Positions 6,612-13,229 of a DNA stretch of 13,229 nucleotides are shown here, piece after piece. Under the pieces are notes generated by a model. The model searched no databases. It had not been told where the DNA came from and saw nothing but the letters and a program-made list of their open reading frames with translations. Each line of letters begins with the position of its first letter. Position 1 is the stretch's first letter. The translations under genes were made by a program, and so were the position numbers. This DNA comes from Pseudomonadota bacterium (GTDB lineage Bacteria > Bdellovibrionota_C > UBA2361 > OMIW01): assembly GCA_900299205.1 (NCBI GenBank), contig OMIW01000135.1, positions 1-13,229 of the forward strand, read 5' to 3'.

Positions 6612-7690
6612 GGGAGCGGGAGATAGAGCGGGCGGTCGCTCGAATCATAAAAGCTCCCGTTGATCGCCTCTCAACGGACCAGTCGGTGTCAGTCCGTGAG
6701 CTGGAACAGCGACTTTCGTCGCAGATATTCGGCCAAAACCGGGCGATATCAGCGGTGGTCCGAGCGGTCAAACGGAGCAAGGCGCAGCTTCAGAGTCACC
6801 AGCGACCTACTGCGTCATTTCTTTTTGCGGGTCCCACAGGGGTTGGAAAAACGGAGCTTGCGCGGGTGCTCGCCCGCGAGATGCAGATGCATTTTCATCG
6901 CTTCGACATGAGTGAATACATGGAGAAGCACGCCGTGTCCCGTTTGATTGGCGCACCTCCCGGATACGTTGGTCACGAGGAGGGAGGAACCCTCACCGAG
7001 CTCGTGCGAAAGCAGCCATATGCGGTGCTCCTCTTCGACGAGATTGAGAAGGCGCATCACGACATTTACCAGATTCTTCTGCAGGTACTGGATGATGCAT
7101 CTCTCACTGATTCGCACGGTCGAAAGACCGATTTTCGACACGCGATTGTCATTCTGACGACGAATGCGGGTTCCGATAAGGCGGGAGGAATCGGTTTCGG
7201 GGCTTCGAGTCAGGGTGGGGCAAAGGAGTCAGCACTCAAGGAGTTCTTCAAGCCGGAATTCCGTAATCGACTCGATGATATCGTTTATTTCGACCCGCTG
7301 CCCCTGGAGGTCGTTACCTCGGTCGTTGATAAATTTATCGATGAGCTTCGCCGGAAACTGACGGAGCGCGAAGTTACTCTGTCCGTGACCGATGAGCTGC
7401 GGGGTTGGCTCGCGCAAAAAGGGTATGACCCCACGCTTGGTGCCCGTCCGATGGCGCGACTTATACAGACCGAGCTTGCCGATCCGCTCGCGGATGAGCT
7501 TCTTTTTGGAGGGCTTATCCACGGTGGGAGTGTCGCATGTTCGCTCGGCGATGATCGGGTTGTCCTTGCGGTTGCGAGCAAAGGTGGCCGTTCAGAACGA
7601 AGGGGGGCTGCCGGAAAAGGGGGCACGAAAGAAACAAAACAGTTGGCGTTGCCGAAGGGACGAAGAAAGGGAAAGGTTGAGCTGGTGTAG
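6605..7690 (+). CDS. clpA: ClpA, C-terminal half: second AAA+ module (D2)
   Basis: The frame is open from TTG 6605 (also open further upstream) and overlaps the stop of the first half by 7 nt. It begins at the REIERAVARI linker and carries Walker A GPTGVGKT (76-83), Walker B VLLFDEIEKAH, the pore loop region GAPPGYVGH, and the arginine-finger region PEFRNRLDDIVYFDPL. The loop with GIGFG matches the IGL/IGF tripeptide that docks on ClpP. The sensor-2 region (YDPTLGARPM) is complete. About 35 residues rich in Lys/Arg/Gly follow, a more basic tail than in E. coli ClpA. Joined to the first half, the protein would be about 790 residues, a normal ClpA length. If made separately, initiation would be at TTG 6605 with a purine-rich AAGAAGGG about 10 nt upstream, or at GTG 6686. 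Both options are speculative. Confidence 0.88.
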   Translation: MVGEREIERAVARIIKAPVDRLSTDQSVSVRELEQRLSSQIFGQNRAISAVVRAVKRSKAQLQSHQRPTASFLFAGPTGVGKTELARVLAREMQMHFHRFDMSEYMEKHAVSRLIGAPPGYVGHEEGGTLTELVRKQPYAVLLFDEIEKAHHDIYQILLQVLDDASLTDSHGRKTDFRHAIVILTTNAGSDKAGGIGFGASSQGGAKESALKEFFKPEFRNRLDDIVYFDPLPLEVVTSVVDKFIDELRRKLTEREVTLSVTDELRGWLAQKGYDPTLGARPMARLIQTELADPLADELLFGGLIHGGSVACSLGDDRVVLAVASKGGRSERRGAAGKGGTKETKQLALPKGRRKGKVELV

Positions 7691-7778
7691 GAGGCTGCCA
7701 ATTAAGAGGGATGCCGTTTGGGTTTTCCGTTCTGATGAGATGGACCGAATGATTGGGAGACATTCGCCCCATCTCCTC

Positions 7779-7806
7779 TTGCCTCGCTCGGTGGGGGCTC
7801 TATACT
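7779..7806 (+). promoter_or_regulatory. Sigma70-type promoter upstream of nuoF
   Basis: TTGCCT (7779-7784) and TATACT (7801-7806) are 16 nt apart, matching 4/6 and 5/6 of the consensus boxes. Transcription would begin near 7813, leaving a leader of about 90 nt before nuoF. It sits in the 212-nt gap after clpA, consistent with separate transcription of nuoF. Nothing else recognisable lies in that gap. Confidence 0.5.
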
Positions 7807-7902
7807 GAGGGCTTGTGTGGGGCCGCAAGCGCGAAGTGACGGTTCGTCGTCGGGTTGCGGTGACCACCTGCATTCCATTAAGCATTTTATCAGAGGCGCC
7901 CC

Positions 7903-9171
7903 ATGGCCAAACATCGGCGGATTTTGCTTGCGAATCTTGAGGAACCCGACATTCACACCATAGCGGGATACGAGCGATGCGGGGGGTATCGGGCTCTGCG
8001 GAAGGCGGTCCAGATGGAGCCGCAGAAGGTTATCGACGAGGTGAAAGCATCGGGGTTGCGGGGACGGGGGGGAGCGGGATTTCCCACCGGCACGAAGTGG
8101 GGGTTTATTCCGAAGAATGGCGACAAGCCGGTGTACATCATCAATAACGCGGACGAGAGTGAACCGGGGACCTTCAAGGATCGGGTGCTGATAGAAAAAA
8201 AGCCACACATCACGATCGAGGGTATGTTGATCGCTGCCTGGGCGGTAAAGAGTAATTGGTCATGCATTTATATTCGGGGTGAGTACGCCTACGGATACGA
8301 GCGGCTCGTGCAGGCGGTCCGCGAGTGTTATGAGCGCGGATACCTCGGTGATAACATTCTTGGTACCGGTTGGTCGCATCACATGACCGTCCATCGAGGG
8401 GCGGGTGCATACATTTGTGGTGAGGAAACGGGGCTCATCGAATCGCTCGAGGGAAAGAAGGGCCAGCCACGGCTGAAGCCCCCGTACTACCCCGCGGTGA
8501 TGGGGGTATACGATTGCCCAACAGTTCTCAACAATGTAGAAACGTTCGCCTCGGTTCCGTTTATTATCGATGAGGGTTCCGCAGCGTTTGCAGCAATCGG
8601 AACTGAACAGTCGAAAGGGACCAAGCTAGTGTCTGCTTCTGGCCATATTAATAAACCGGGTGTGTATGAAGTTGAGATGGGGTACTCGATCGAGCAATTT
8701 ATCGAGGAAGAATGTGGGGGGATCTGGAAGGGCCGTTCATTGAAGGCGATCATTCCCGGCGGGTCTTCGGTCCCAGTTCTGAGGGCTGAGGAAATAAAGG
8801 GTTTAACTCTGTCCTATGAATCTCTCCAAGGGGCGGGGACATTCTTCGGGTCAGCGGGATTTATCGTCCTCGACGATCACACCGATATGCTCGATGCCAT
8901 CTCCAACCTCATGCACTTTTATGCACACGAATCGTGCGGTCAGTGCACGCCGTGTCGAGAGGGTGGTCACTGGATTGAGAAGATTTTTAATCGTATTCGG
9001 CGTGGTGAGGGTGCTCCTGGTGACCTTGAGCTGATTGATAATCTAGCGGTCAATATGTCGAATGGCCGCACCATTTGTACATTCGGAGATGCAGTCGCCA
9101 TGCCAGCGCGAAGCTTCATCACCAAATTTCGAGATGAGCTTGAGGGGAAGGTACGGGTCGGGATGCGGTAG
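7903..9171 (+). CDS. nuoF: NADH-quinone oxidoreductase subunit F (NADH-binding, FMN and 4Fe-4S)
   Basis: 422 residues, a normal NuoF length. NuoF is the peripheral-arm subunit of complex I that oxidises NADH on FMN and passes electrons to its N3 cluster. The FMN/NADH glycine-rich motif GLRGRGGAGFPTGTKW spans 51-66, and NNADESEPGTFKDR follows at 81-94. GEETGLIESLEGKKGQPR (173-190) is the second nucleotide-binding motif. The cluster ligands are C345, C348 and C351 (SCGQCTPCREG) and C392 (TICTFGDA). There is no N-terminal thioredoxin-like extension, which argues against HoxF or NAD-linked hydrogenase subunits. AGAGG (7892-7896) lies 6 nt before the ATG. nuoE and nuoG, the usual neighbours, are absent on both sides, so this gene stands alone. 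Confidence 0.95.
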   Translation: MAKHRRILLANLEEPDIHTIAGYERCGGYRALRKAVQMEPQKVIDEVKASGLRGRGGAGFPTGTKWGFIPKNGDKPVYIINNADESEPGTFKDRVLIEKKPHITIEGMLIAAWAVKSNWSCIYIRGEYAYGYERLVQAVRECYERGYLGDNILGTGWSHHMTVHRGAGAYICGEETGLIESLEGKKGQPRLKPPYYPAVMGVYDCPTVLNNVETFASVPFIIDEGSAAFAAIGTEQSKGTKLVSASGHINKPGVYEVEMGYSIEQFIEEECGGIWKGRSLKAIIPGGSSVPVLRAEEIKGLTLSYESLQGAGTFFGSAGFIVLDDHTDMLDAISNLMHFYAHESCGQCTPCREGGHWIEKIFNRIRRGEGAPGDLELIDNLAVNMSNGRTICTFGDAVAMPARSFITKFRDELEGKVRVGMR

Positions 9172-9178
9172 GTGTGGA

Positions 9179-9210
9179 GGCAAGGGAGGGGAAAGCGGTC
9201 TCCCCTCGCC
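9179..9210. terminator. Convergent hairpin between nuoF and the SxtJ-like gene
   Basis: GAGGGGA (9186-9192) pairs with TCCCCTC (9201-9207), extended by GGC/GCC outside a 4-nt bulge. It fills most of the 57-nt gap between the two convergent stop codons. No T-run follows on either strand. Confidence 0.5.
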
Positions 9211-9228
9211 ATCCGCTCAGATCGGCTA

Positions 9229-9699
9229 TTAGAACATCCGCTCGAGCCGCTTGAAGGAATGCTTTGATTCAGGCCTATCGAGCCAGTAGCTGTCGACTGG
9301 GGCCTTGAATGAAAGATCCATCACCCGTTTTCCACACATCCGCAACGCCAGGGCGGTGGGGGCGAGTACAGCAAACCAGAGCACCGCGAGGATGACGGGG
9401 GTCATGACCAGGCTTAAGACCTTCGCAAAGGTCATCCACCCTTTCCAAAGGGGCCATAAAACAATCGGCGCGTATCGTCCCGTCGCTATGAGCACCATCG
9501 ACGTGGACCACAGGGGAAGAGTGTCTGCCAATGGAGTGCCGTGCCAGATCCGATAGGCTGCCAAACCTACCCCGATCGCCGCGAAAAGATACCCGAATTC
9601 GGCAATGTGCCGACGGACCTGTTTTCCCTCCCACACGGCATCGAGAAACGACACCTGCGGGGGAGCGATATCATCGAGGTTGTGGGGGGGCTCGACCAT
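9229..9699 (-). CDS. SxtJ-like small membrane protein
   Basis: 156 residues from the ATG at 9699, which shares one base with the TGA of the carbamoyltransferase (TGATG), so translation is probably coupled. The sequence has a soluble N-terminus (1-30), a hydrophobic helix at about 35-52, a further hydrophobic segment at about 65-82, and a long one at about 93-118 (FAKVLSLVMTPVILAVLWF). It ends with GKRVMDLSF and SYWLDRPES. The WMTFAKVL...TP core and the SYW...R ending match the SxtJ family of unknown function, named from the saxitoxin cluster, which repeatedly occurs beside NodU/SxtI-type carbamoyltransferases. The larger reading frame starting at 9840 lies inside the carbamoyltransferase and is not a likely start. 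A role as membrane partner of the carbamoyltransferase is inference from this linkage. Confidence 0.8.
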   Translation of the reverse strand: MVEPPHNLDDIAPPQVSFLDAVWEGKQVRRHIAEFGYLFAAIGVGLAAYRIWHGTPLADTLPLWSTSMVLIATGRYAPIVLWPLWKGWMTFAKVLSLVMTPVILAVLWFAVLAPTALALRMCGKRVMDLSFKAPVDSYWLDRPESKHSFKRLERMF

Positions 9700-11516
9700 C
9701 AATCCAGTTCGAATTTCGTCTGCCAATTTTCCTTGTCCTGCCACTGAGGCTGCTCCTCTTTTGCAAATAAATAATTGTTGATGACCAGATAATCCATCTG
9801 ACACCGCATGAAGCATTGGTACGCATGTTCGGGAGCGCAAACGATGGGCTCACCGCGAACATTGAAGCTGGTATTGACGAGGACGGGGCACCCTGTCTGA
9901 TGGTAGAACTCTTCTAGGAGTCGGTGGAAGACCGGGTGTGCCTCTTTGCGAACGGTTTGGACTCTAGCTGAGTAATCCACGTGGGTAACCGCGGGAATAT
10001 CAGACTTTGGCACATTCAGTTTAGCGATACCAAAAAGTGTGGATTGCTCCTCGGTCAGCGGAATGCGGCGCTCCTCCTTCACGGGTGCAACCAACAGCAT
10101 ATAGGGAGACTCACCCTCAAGCTCAAAATATTCTGAGGCGTGTTCAAGAAGGATGGCGGGGGCGAATGGTCGGAACGACTCACGATATTTTATCTTAAGA
10201 TTCATCGTCGATTGCATCGACCGCGAACGGGGATCGCCGATGATGCTTCGATTTCCCAGAGCGCGGGGGCCAAACTCCATCCGCCCCTGGAACCATCCGA
10301 TGACCTTTTCCTGCGCGAGCAGTTCGGCTGTTTTCCGGTATAGCTCATCTCCCTCGAGGAGGTGATAGACCGGTTTAAAGGGAGCTAATCTGTTCACAAC
10401 CTCATCGTTGGTAAATGATGGCCCGAGGAGGGACTGTTTTTGGAGATCGTGAGTCCCATCAACGACCCGAGGTTTATTGAGATACCCATACCAGACGCAT
10501 AATGCCGCTCCGAGTGCTCCCCCTGCATCTCCTGCTGCTGGTTGAATCCAGACGTTTTTGAAGGGGCCCTCGCGGAGTACCCGCCCGTTTCCGACGCAGT
10601 TGAGGGCTACCCCTCCCGCAAGGCAGAGATTCTGCGAACCGGTCTCGCGGTGCAGAAACCGAGCTTGACGCAACATACACTCCTCGGTGACCTCCTGAAT
10701 CGAACGGGCGAGATCCATTTCTCGCTGCGTGAGGGGGGATTCCGGTTTTCGACGGCTGCCACCAAAGAGATCGGCGAACGCATCGTTAGTCATCCGAAGT
10801 CCTTCCATATAATTGAAGTACTTCAGGTTGAGATGAAACGAGCCGTCATCTTTCAGGTCGATGAGATTGTCGAGGATCTGTTGGGTGTATAGGGGACGAC
10901 CGTACGGCGCCAGCCCCATCACCTTGTATTCTCCCGAGTTTACCTTGAACCCGAGAAAGTAGGTGAACGCTGAGTAGAGGAGTCCTAATGAATGCGGGAA
11001 CTGGATCTCTTTAACGATAGAGAACTCATTACCGCGGCCGATGCCAAGGCTGTTGGTTGTCCATTCGCCAACCCCATCGATGGTCAGAATTGCGGCTTCG
11101 GCAAAAGGCGAGGGGTAAAATGCGCTCCCCGCATGGCTTTGGTGGTGTTCAGTGAAGAGGATCTCGCCCTTGTAGCCAAGCTCATCGCGGATAGTGTCCG
11201 GGATCCACAGTTTATGCTTCAACCAGAGGGGGAGCGCCTTTGCGTAACTCGTAAATCCTTTCGGCGCGGTGGTGAGGTAGGTCTCGAGGAGGCGCTCAAA
11301 CTTGAGCACTGGCTTGTCGTAGAACACGACATAATCGAGAGCATCGACCGTCAGCCCCTTCGATTTGAGGCAGAACTGAGCAGCCTCTTTGGGAAAGTTG
11401 AAGTCATGCTTTTTGCGAGTAAATCGCTCCTCTTGAGCTGCTGCAACTATCTGTCCATCAACAACGAGGCAAGCGGCGCTGTCATGGTAGAAAGCGGAGA
11501 TTCCGAGTATATTCAT
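9699..11516 (-). CDS. Carbamoyltransferase, NodU/CmcH/SxtI type
   Basis: 605 residues. Family members carbamoylate hydroxyl groups of sugars, Nod factors, antibiotics or toxins using carbamoyl phosphate and ATP. The N-terminal Kae1-like/ASKHA domain starts MNILGISAFYHDSAACLVVDG and has EERFTRKKHD, the metal-ligand segment HHQSHAGSAFY, LTIDGVGEW, LAGGVALNCVGNG and AAGDAGGALGAAL. The C-terminal domain has MEFGPRALGNRSIIGDPR, FRPFAPAI and CPVLVNTSFNVRGEPIV. I chose the ATG at 11516 because it gives MNILGIS, the universal N-terminus. The 11 codons upstream (from 11549) have no family match. It is the first gene of a two-gene unit with the SxtJ-like gene and is divergent from a glycosyltransferase. 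The acceptor is unknown. A surface sugar is possible but rests only on the neighbour. Confidence 0.93.
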   Translation of the reverse strand: MNILGISAFYHDSAACLVVDGQIVAAAQEERFTRKKHDFNFPKEAAQFCLKSKGLTVDALDYVVFYDKPVLKFERLLETYLTTAPKGFTSYAKALPLWLKHKLWIPDTIRDELGYKGEILFTEHHQSHAGSAFYPSPFAEAAILTIDGVGEWTTNSLGIGRGNEFSIVKEIQFPHSLGLLYSAFTYFLGFKVNSGEYKVMGLAPYGRPLYTQQILDNLIDLKDDGSFHLNLKYFNYMEGLRMTNDAFADLFGGSRRKPESPLTQREMDLARSIQEVTEECMLRQARFLHRETGSQNLCLAGGVALNCVGNGRVLREGPFKNVWIQPAAGDAGGALGAALCVWYGYLNKPRVVDGTHDLQKQSLLGPSFTNDEVVNRLAPFKPVYHLLEGDELYRKTAELLAQEKVIGWFQGRMEFGPRALGNRSIIGDPRSRSMQSTMNLKIKYRESFRPFAPAILLEHASEYFELEGESPYMLLVAPVKEERRIPLTEEQSTLFGIAKLNVPKSDIPAVTHVDYSARVQTVRKEAHPVFHRLLEEFYHQTGCPVLVNTSFNVRGEPIVCAPEHAYQCFMRCQMDYLVINNYLFAKEEQPQWQDKENWQTKFELD

Positions 11517-11655
11517 GGCCCGTTCTCTGAAGGGGAGGGTTGCCCACATACGTTGGCAAATTAAAGGGTAATGGTAGGCTACCTGTGGGGCGTTGTACAG
11601 GGCAGATGGGAAGTGGGGTGGTTGGTCCTTGCTGTGTAGTGAAATGGGGGCTCAG

Positions 11656-12459
11656 ATGGTCAAAACCGGTTCAAATCAATCGACAATCTCGGCATTTATC
11701 GTTTGCCAGAACGAGGAGGGGAATATCCGGCGGTGCCTCGAAAGCATCAAGTGGTGCGATGAAATTGTTATTATCGACAGCGGCTCGACCGATCGTACCC
11801 TCGATATCTGCCGAGAGTATACGGATACCATCCACCAACGACCGTGGCCCGGCTATGTCGAGCAAAAACGGTTCGGCTTGGGAATGTGCTCGAAGGAGTG
11901 GGTACTTAACCTCGATGCGGATGAGGAGCTTTCACCGGAGTTACAGGGCGAGGTGCAGGCGTTGCTCGCATCTGATGATGGGGCGGTGCAAGGGTATCAG
12001 ATTAATCGAGTCGTCAATTTTCTTGGTAAGTGGTGGCGGAATGGAGGGTGGTATCCCGAATACCGGCTTCGGCTCTGTCGACGGAGTGCCACCTCATGGG
12101 GAGGCGAAGACCCGCATGAAAAAGCGCTCGTTGAGGGAACGATAAGGCGGCTGAAAGGGGAGCTTTTTCACTACACGTACCGGGATATCAGTCATCAAGT
12201 TGCCACCCTGAACAACTACGCATCTCAGGCAGCGCGGTCTAATTTTCGGAAAGGAAAGCGGTCATCACTGAGTAAGGTGGTGCTGAACCCGGTGCTGCGT
12301 TGGGTGAAGTGGTACTTTCTGAAGCGGGGTTTTCGGGAGGGGTTCCCTGGTTTCGTTATGGCAACGCTCGAGGGATATTATGTTTTCTTGAAGTACGTGA
12401 AGTTGTGGGAGATGTGGCGAGTCGAAGAGCGACAGGATGAGTCGCAAAGTCGAATGTGA
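11656..12459 (+). CDS. Glycosyltransferase family 2, WaaE/KdtX-like
   Basis: 267 residues from ATG 11656, chosen because GGGGG (11646-11650) lies 5 nt upstream. ATG 11644 and TTG 11593 are in frame but lack such a site. The GT-A core shows [14 protein letters not shown] (11-24), the nucleotide-binding D41 in [11 protein letters not shown], and the DxD metal motif D87-A88-D89 in LNLDADEEL. The acceptor side has GGEDPHEK and the family's C-terminal basic helices with [12 protein letters not shown] and [21 protein letters not shown]. This pattern is characteristic of the beta-1,4-glucosyltransferase WaaE/KdtX group that adds sugar to LPS core heptose, cytoplasmic side of the inner membrane. The exact donor and acceptor cannot be read from sequence. 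It is divergent from the carbamoyltransferase (139-nt gap). TTGGCA at 11553-11558 could be a -35 box but the matching -10 is poor. Confidence 0.88.
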   Translation: MVKTGSNQSTISAFIVCQNEEGNIRRCLESIKWCDEIVIIDSGSTDRTLDICREYTDTIHQRPWPGYVEQKRFGLGMCSKEWVLNLDADEELSPELQGEVQALLASDDGAVQGYQINRVVNFLGKWWRNGGWYPEYRLRLCRRSATSWGGEDPHEKALVEGTIRRLKGELFHYTYRDISHQVATLNNYASQAARSNFRKGKRSSLSKVVLNPVLRWVKWYFLKRGFREGFPGFVMATLEGYYVFLKYVKLWEMWRVEERQDESQSRM

Positions 12460-12508
12460 CGACCCTCGAACACTCTCTTCAAAAGATACGTGCTCTTCAT
12501 CAGCAAAT

Positions 12509-12585
12509 TGGTCGGGCCGAGAGGATTTGAACCTCCGACCTCTCCCACCCCAAGGGAACGCGCTACCAGTCTGCGCCACGGCCCG
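12509..12585 (-). tRNA. tRNA-Pro (anticodon GGG)
   Basis: 77 nt with an encoded 3' CCA. The acceptor stem CGGGCCG/CGGCCCG is perfect, and the discriminator is A. The D-arm is GCGC-AGACTGGTA-GCGC, the anticodon stem TTCCC/GGGAG holds loop TTGGGGT with anticodon GGG, and the T-arm is GGAGG-TTCAAAT-CCTCT. It reads CCC/CCU codons and closely resembles bacterial tRNA-Pro(GGG). It is convergent with the glycosyltransferase gene. Confidence 0.95.
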
Positions 12586-12594
12586 AACATCGGG

Positions 12595-12624
12595 ATGGTA
12601 CTGCTAAAAGGCGAGGATTGTAAA
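12595..12624 (-). promoter_or_regulatory. Possible promoter of tRNA-Pro
   Basis: On the minus strand TTTACA (12624-12619, 5/6 of the -35 consensus) and TACCAT (12600-12595, 4/6 of the -10) are 18 nt apart. The -10 ends 9 nt before the tRNA 5' end, a plausible distance for a stable RNA gene. Confidence 0.35.
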
Positions 12625-12725
12625 CAGGGTGCCGCGATTTCTGATGTGACTCCGGAAAGGGGTGAAAAAACGAGGGCGAGATCTGTACTTTGCAGGGCGA
12701 GTGACTTAGAGTTGAGGGGTTGTCA

Positions 12726-12798
12726 GGGCCCATAGCTCAGCTGGGAGAGCGCCACACTGGCAGTGTGGAGGTCAGCGGTTCGATCCCGCTTGGGTCCA
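12726..12798 (+). tRNA. tRNA-Ala (anticodon GGC)
   Basis: 73 nt to the discriminator A, with no encoded CCA (TTT follows). The acceptor stem GGGCCCA/TGGGTCC contains the G3-U70 wobble pair that marks alanine tRNAs. The anticodon stem CCACA/TGTGG carries loop CTGGCAG with anticodon GGC. The T-arm is AGCGG-TTCGATC-CCGCT, where the stem arms AGCGG and CCGCT are fully paired. It reads GCC/GCU codons. The 140-nt gap to the divergent tRNA-Pro holds no gene. Confidence 0.96.
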
Positions 12799-12846
12799 TT
12801 TCTCCTGCCTTGTTTCCCCCCTCAATTTTCTTGTCCCCAGAGACTG

Positions 12847-13229
12847 TCATCTGAAAGGGCGGTCGTCGTTCACTATCGTTCCGAAGGCTGCCATACGCCA
12901 GCTGCTCACATTTCTGACGTTTGTCAGAACTACCCTGAAAGTTTCGTTGCTCTCGGGCATTTGGTCGCCACGAACCTTTACCGTTATAGTGGCCCGGGTT
13001 TCCCCTGGGGGGATCACAAGCAGTCCTTTCGTCGGGATGAAGTCGCGGCCTTCAGATGCGGAGGTTGCTTTCGTCAGGTAAGAAATTCTGACGGGAAGAT
13101 GATAGGGATTGCTCAACCGCAGCTGAAAGGTCCACGATTTTAAGCCGGAATCGCCCTCAAATCGGCGTTGATCGGCGATGGTGAGGGAGGGGGGTTGTGG
13201 TGTCACGGTAGGGGTAGGAGTCGTCGTGG
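12847..13229 (-). CDS. Calx-beta domain protein, C-terminal fragment (5' end outside window)
   Basis: The reading frame enters from the right edge and ends with TGA at 12847-12849; about 126 residues are visible. The first visible part is a Thr/Pro-rich linker (TTTPTPTVTPQPP). It is followed by one complete Calx-beta domain: SLTIADQRRFEGDSG, FQLRLSNPYHLPVRISYLT, ATSASEGRDFIP, GLLVIPPGETRATITVKVRGD, ESNETFRVVL and the terminal GTIVNDD. The domain binds Ca2+ through acidic residues in related proteins and is common in secreted or surface adhesin-like proteins. The protein ends eight residues after the domain start of NDD (DRPFR), so the domain is its C-terminus. The GTG at 13206 is internal and not a likely start. 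The remaining domains cannot be seen. Confidence 0.85.
   Translation of the reverse strand, partial: TTTPTPTVTPQPPSLTIADQRRFEGDSGLKSWTFQLRLSNPYHLPVRISYLTKATSASEGRDFIPTKGLLVIPPGETRATITVKVRGDQMPESNETFRVVLTNVRNVSSWRMAAFGTIVNDDRPFR

Noticed and set aside
7702-8208. 168-codon minus strand reading frame over the nuoF promoter
   Set aside because: Overlaps the nuoF N-terminus antisense, has a Pro/Arg-rich shadow-like composition and no ribosome binding site.
9172-9228. Search for an SxtK/DUF5989-like gene after the SxtJ-like gene
   Set aside because: The gap is only 57 nt and is occupied by a hairpin, so no such gene fits.
9700-9840. Upstream extension of the SxtJ-like gene to 9840
   Set aside because: It runs through the C-terminal coding region of the carbamoyltransferase; the ATG at 9699 overlapping the TGA fits the family N-terminus.
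10992-11564. 190-codon + strand reading frame
   Set aside because: Antisense to the conserved carbamoyltransferase N-terminal domain; no family features of its own.
12460-12846. tRNA genes as an integration site for a mobile element
   Set aside because: No integrase, duplicated tRNA end or direct repeat boundary was seen around either tRNA.

Overview
The window looks like chromosomal DNA of a Gram-negative bacterium with moderately high GC. The reasons are a ClpA-type (not ClpC) unfoldase with ClpS and Aat, NuoF of respiratory complex I, a WaaE/KdtX-like glycosyltransferase of the kind used for lipopolysaccharide core, and secreted modular proteins with Pro/Thr linkers. The content suggests a proteobacterium or a related lineage, but I cannot name the taxon. 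No insertion sequence, integrase, CRISPR array or phage module was seen.

Layout. 76-1509 (+) is SelO (protein AMPylase), convergent with a zeta-class glutathione transferase of the maleylacetoacetate isomerase type (1541-2182, -). After a 280-nt gap comes a secreted trypsin-like serine protease (2463-4073, +) broken by one in-frame TAG just before the catalytic-His motif. It is convergent with aat (4123-4815, -). clpS (4958-5278, +) and clpA (5313-7690, +) are divergent from aat. clpA is split into two frames exactly between its two AAA+ modules. A stand-alone nuoF (7903-9171, +) with its own good promoter is convergent with a two-gene unit: a NodU/CmcH/SxtI-type carbamoyltransferase (9699-11516, -) and an SxtJ-like membrane protein (9229-9699, -), joined by a 1-nt stop/start overlap. 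Divergent from that unit is a family 2 glycosyltransferase (11656-12459, +). Then follow tRNA-Pro(GGG) (-), tRNA-Ala(GGC) (+) and the C-terminal part of a Calx-beta-domain protein (12847 to the window end, -).

How the genes fit together. aat, clpS and clpA form a compact N-degron module: Aat adds Leu/Phe to N-terminal Lys/Arg, ClpS recognises the resulting N-termini, and ClpA unfolds substrates for ClpP, which is not in this window. The carbamoyltransferase, SxtJ-like protein and glycosyltransferase may contribute to decoration of a surface glycan or another metabolite, but that is inference from proximity. The trypsin-like protease and the Calx-beta protein share Pro/Thr linkers typical of exported modular proteins.

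The most notable points are the clpA split at the D1/D2 boundary, the amber codon in the protease, the SxtI/SxtJ pair with no room for SxtK beside it, and the GC-rich hairpins without T-runs at all three convergent protein-gene boundaries. I found no clearly new multi-gene system. The two broken genes may be real or may be sequence errors, and this cannot be decided from the window alone.
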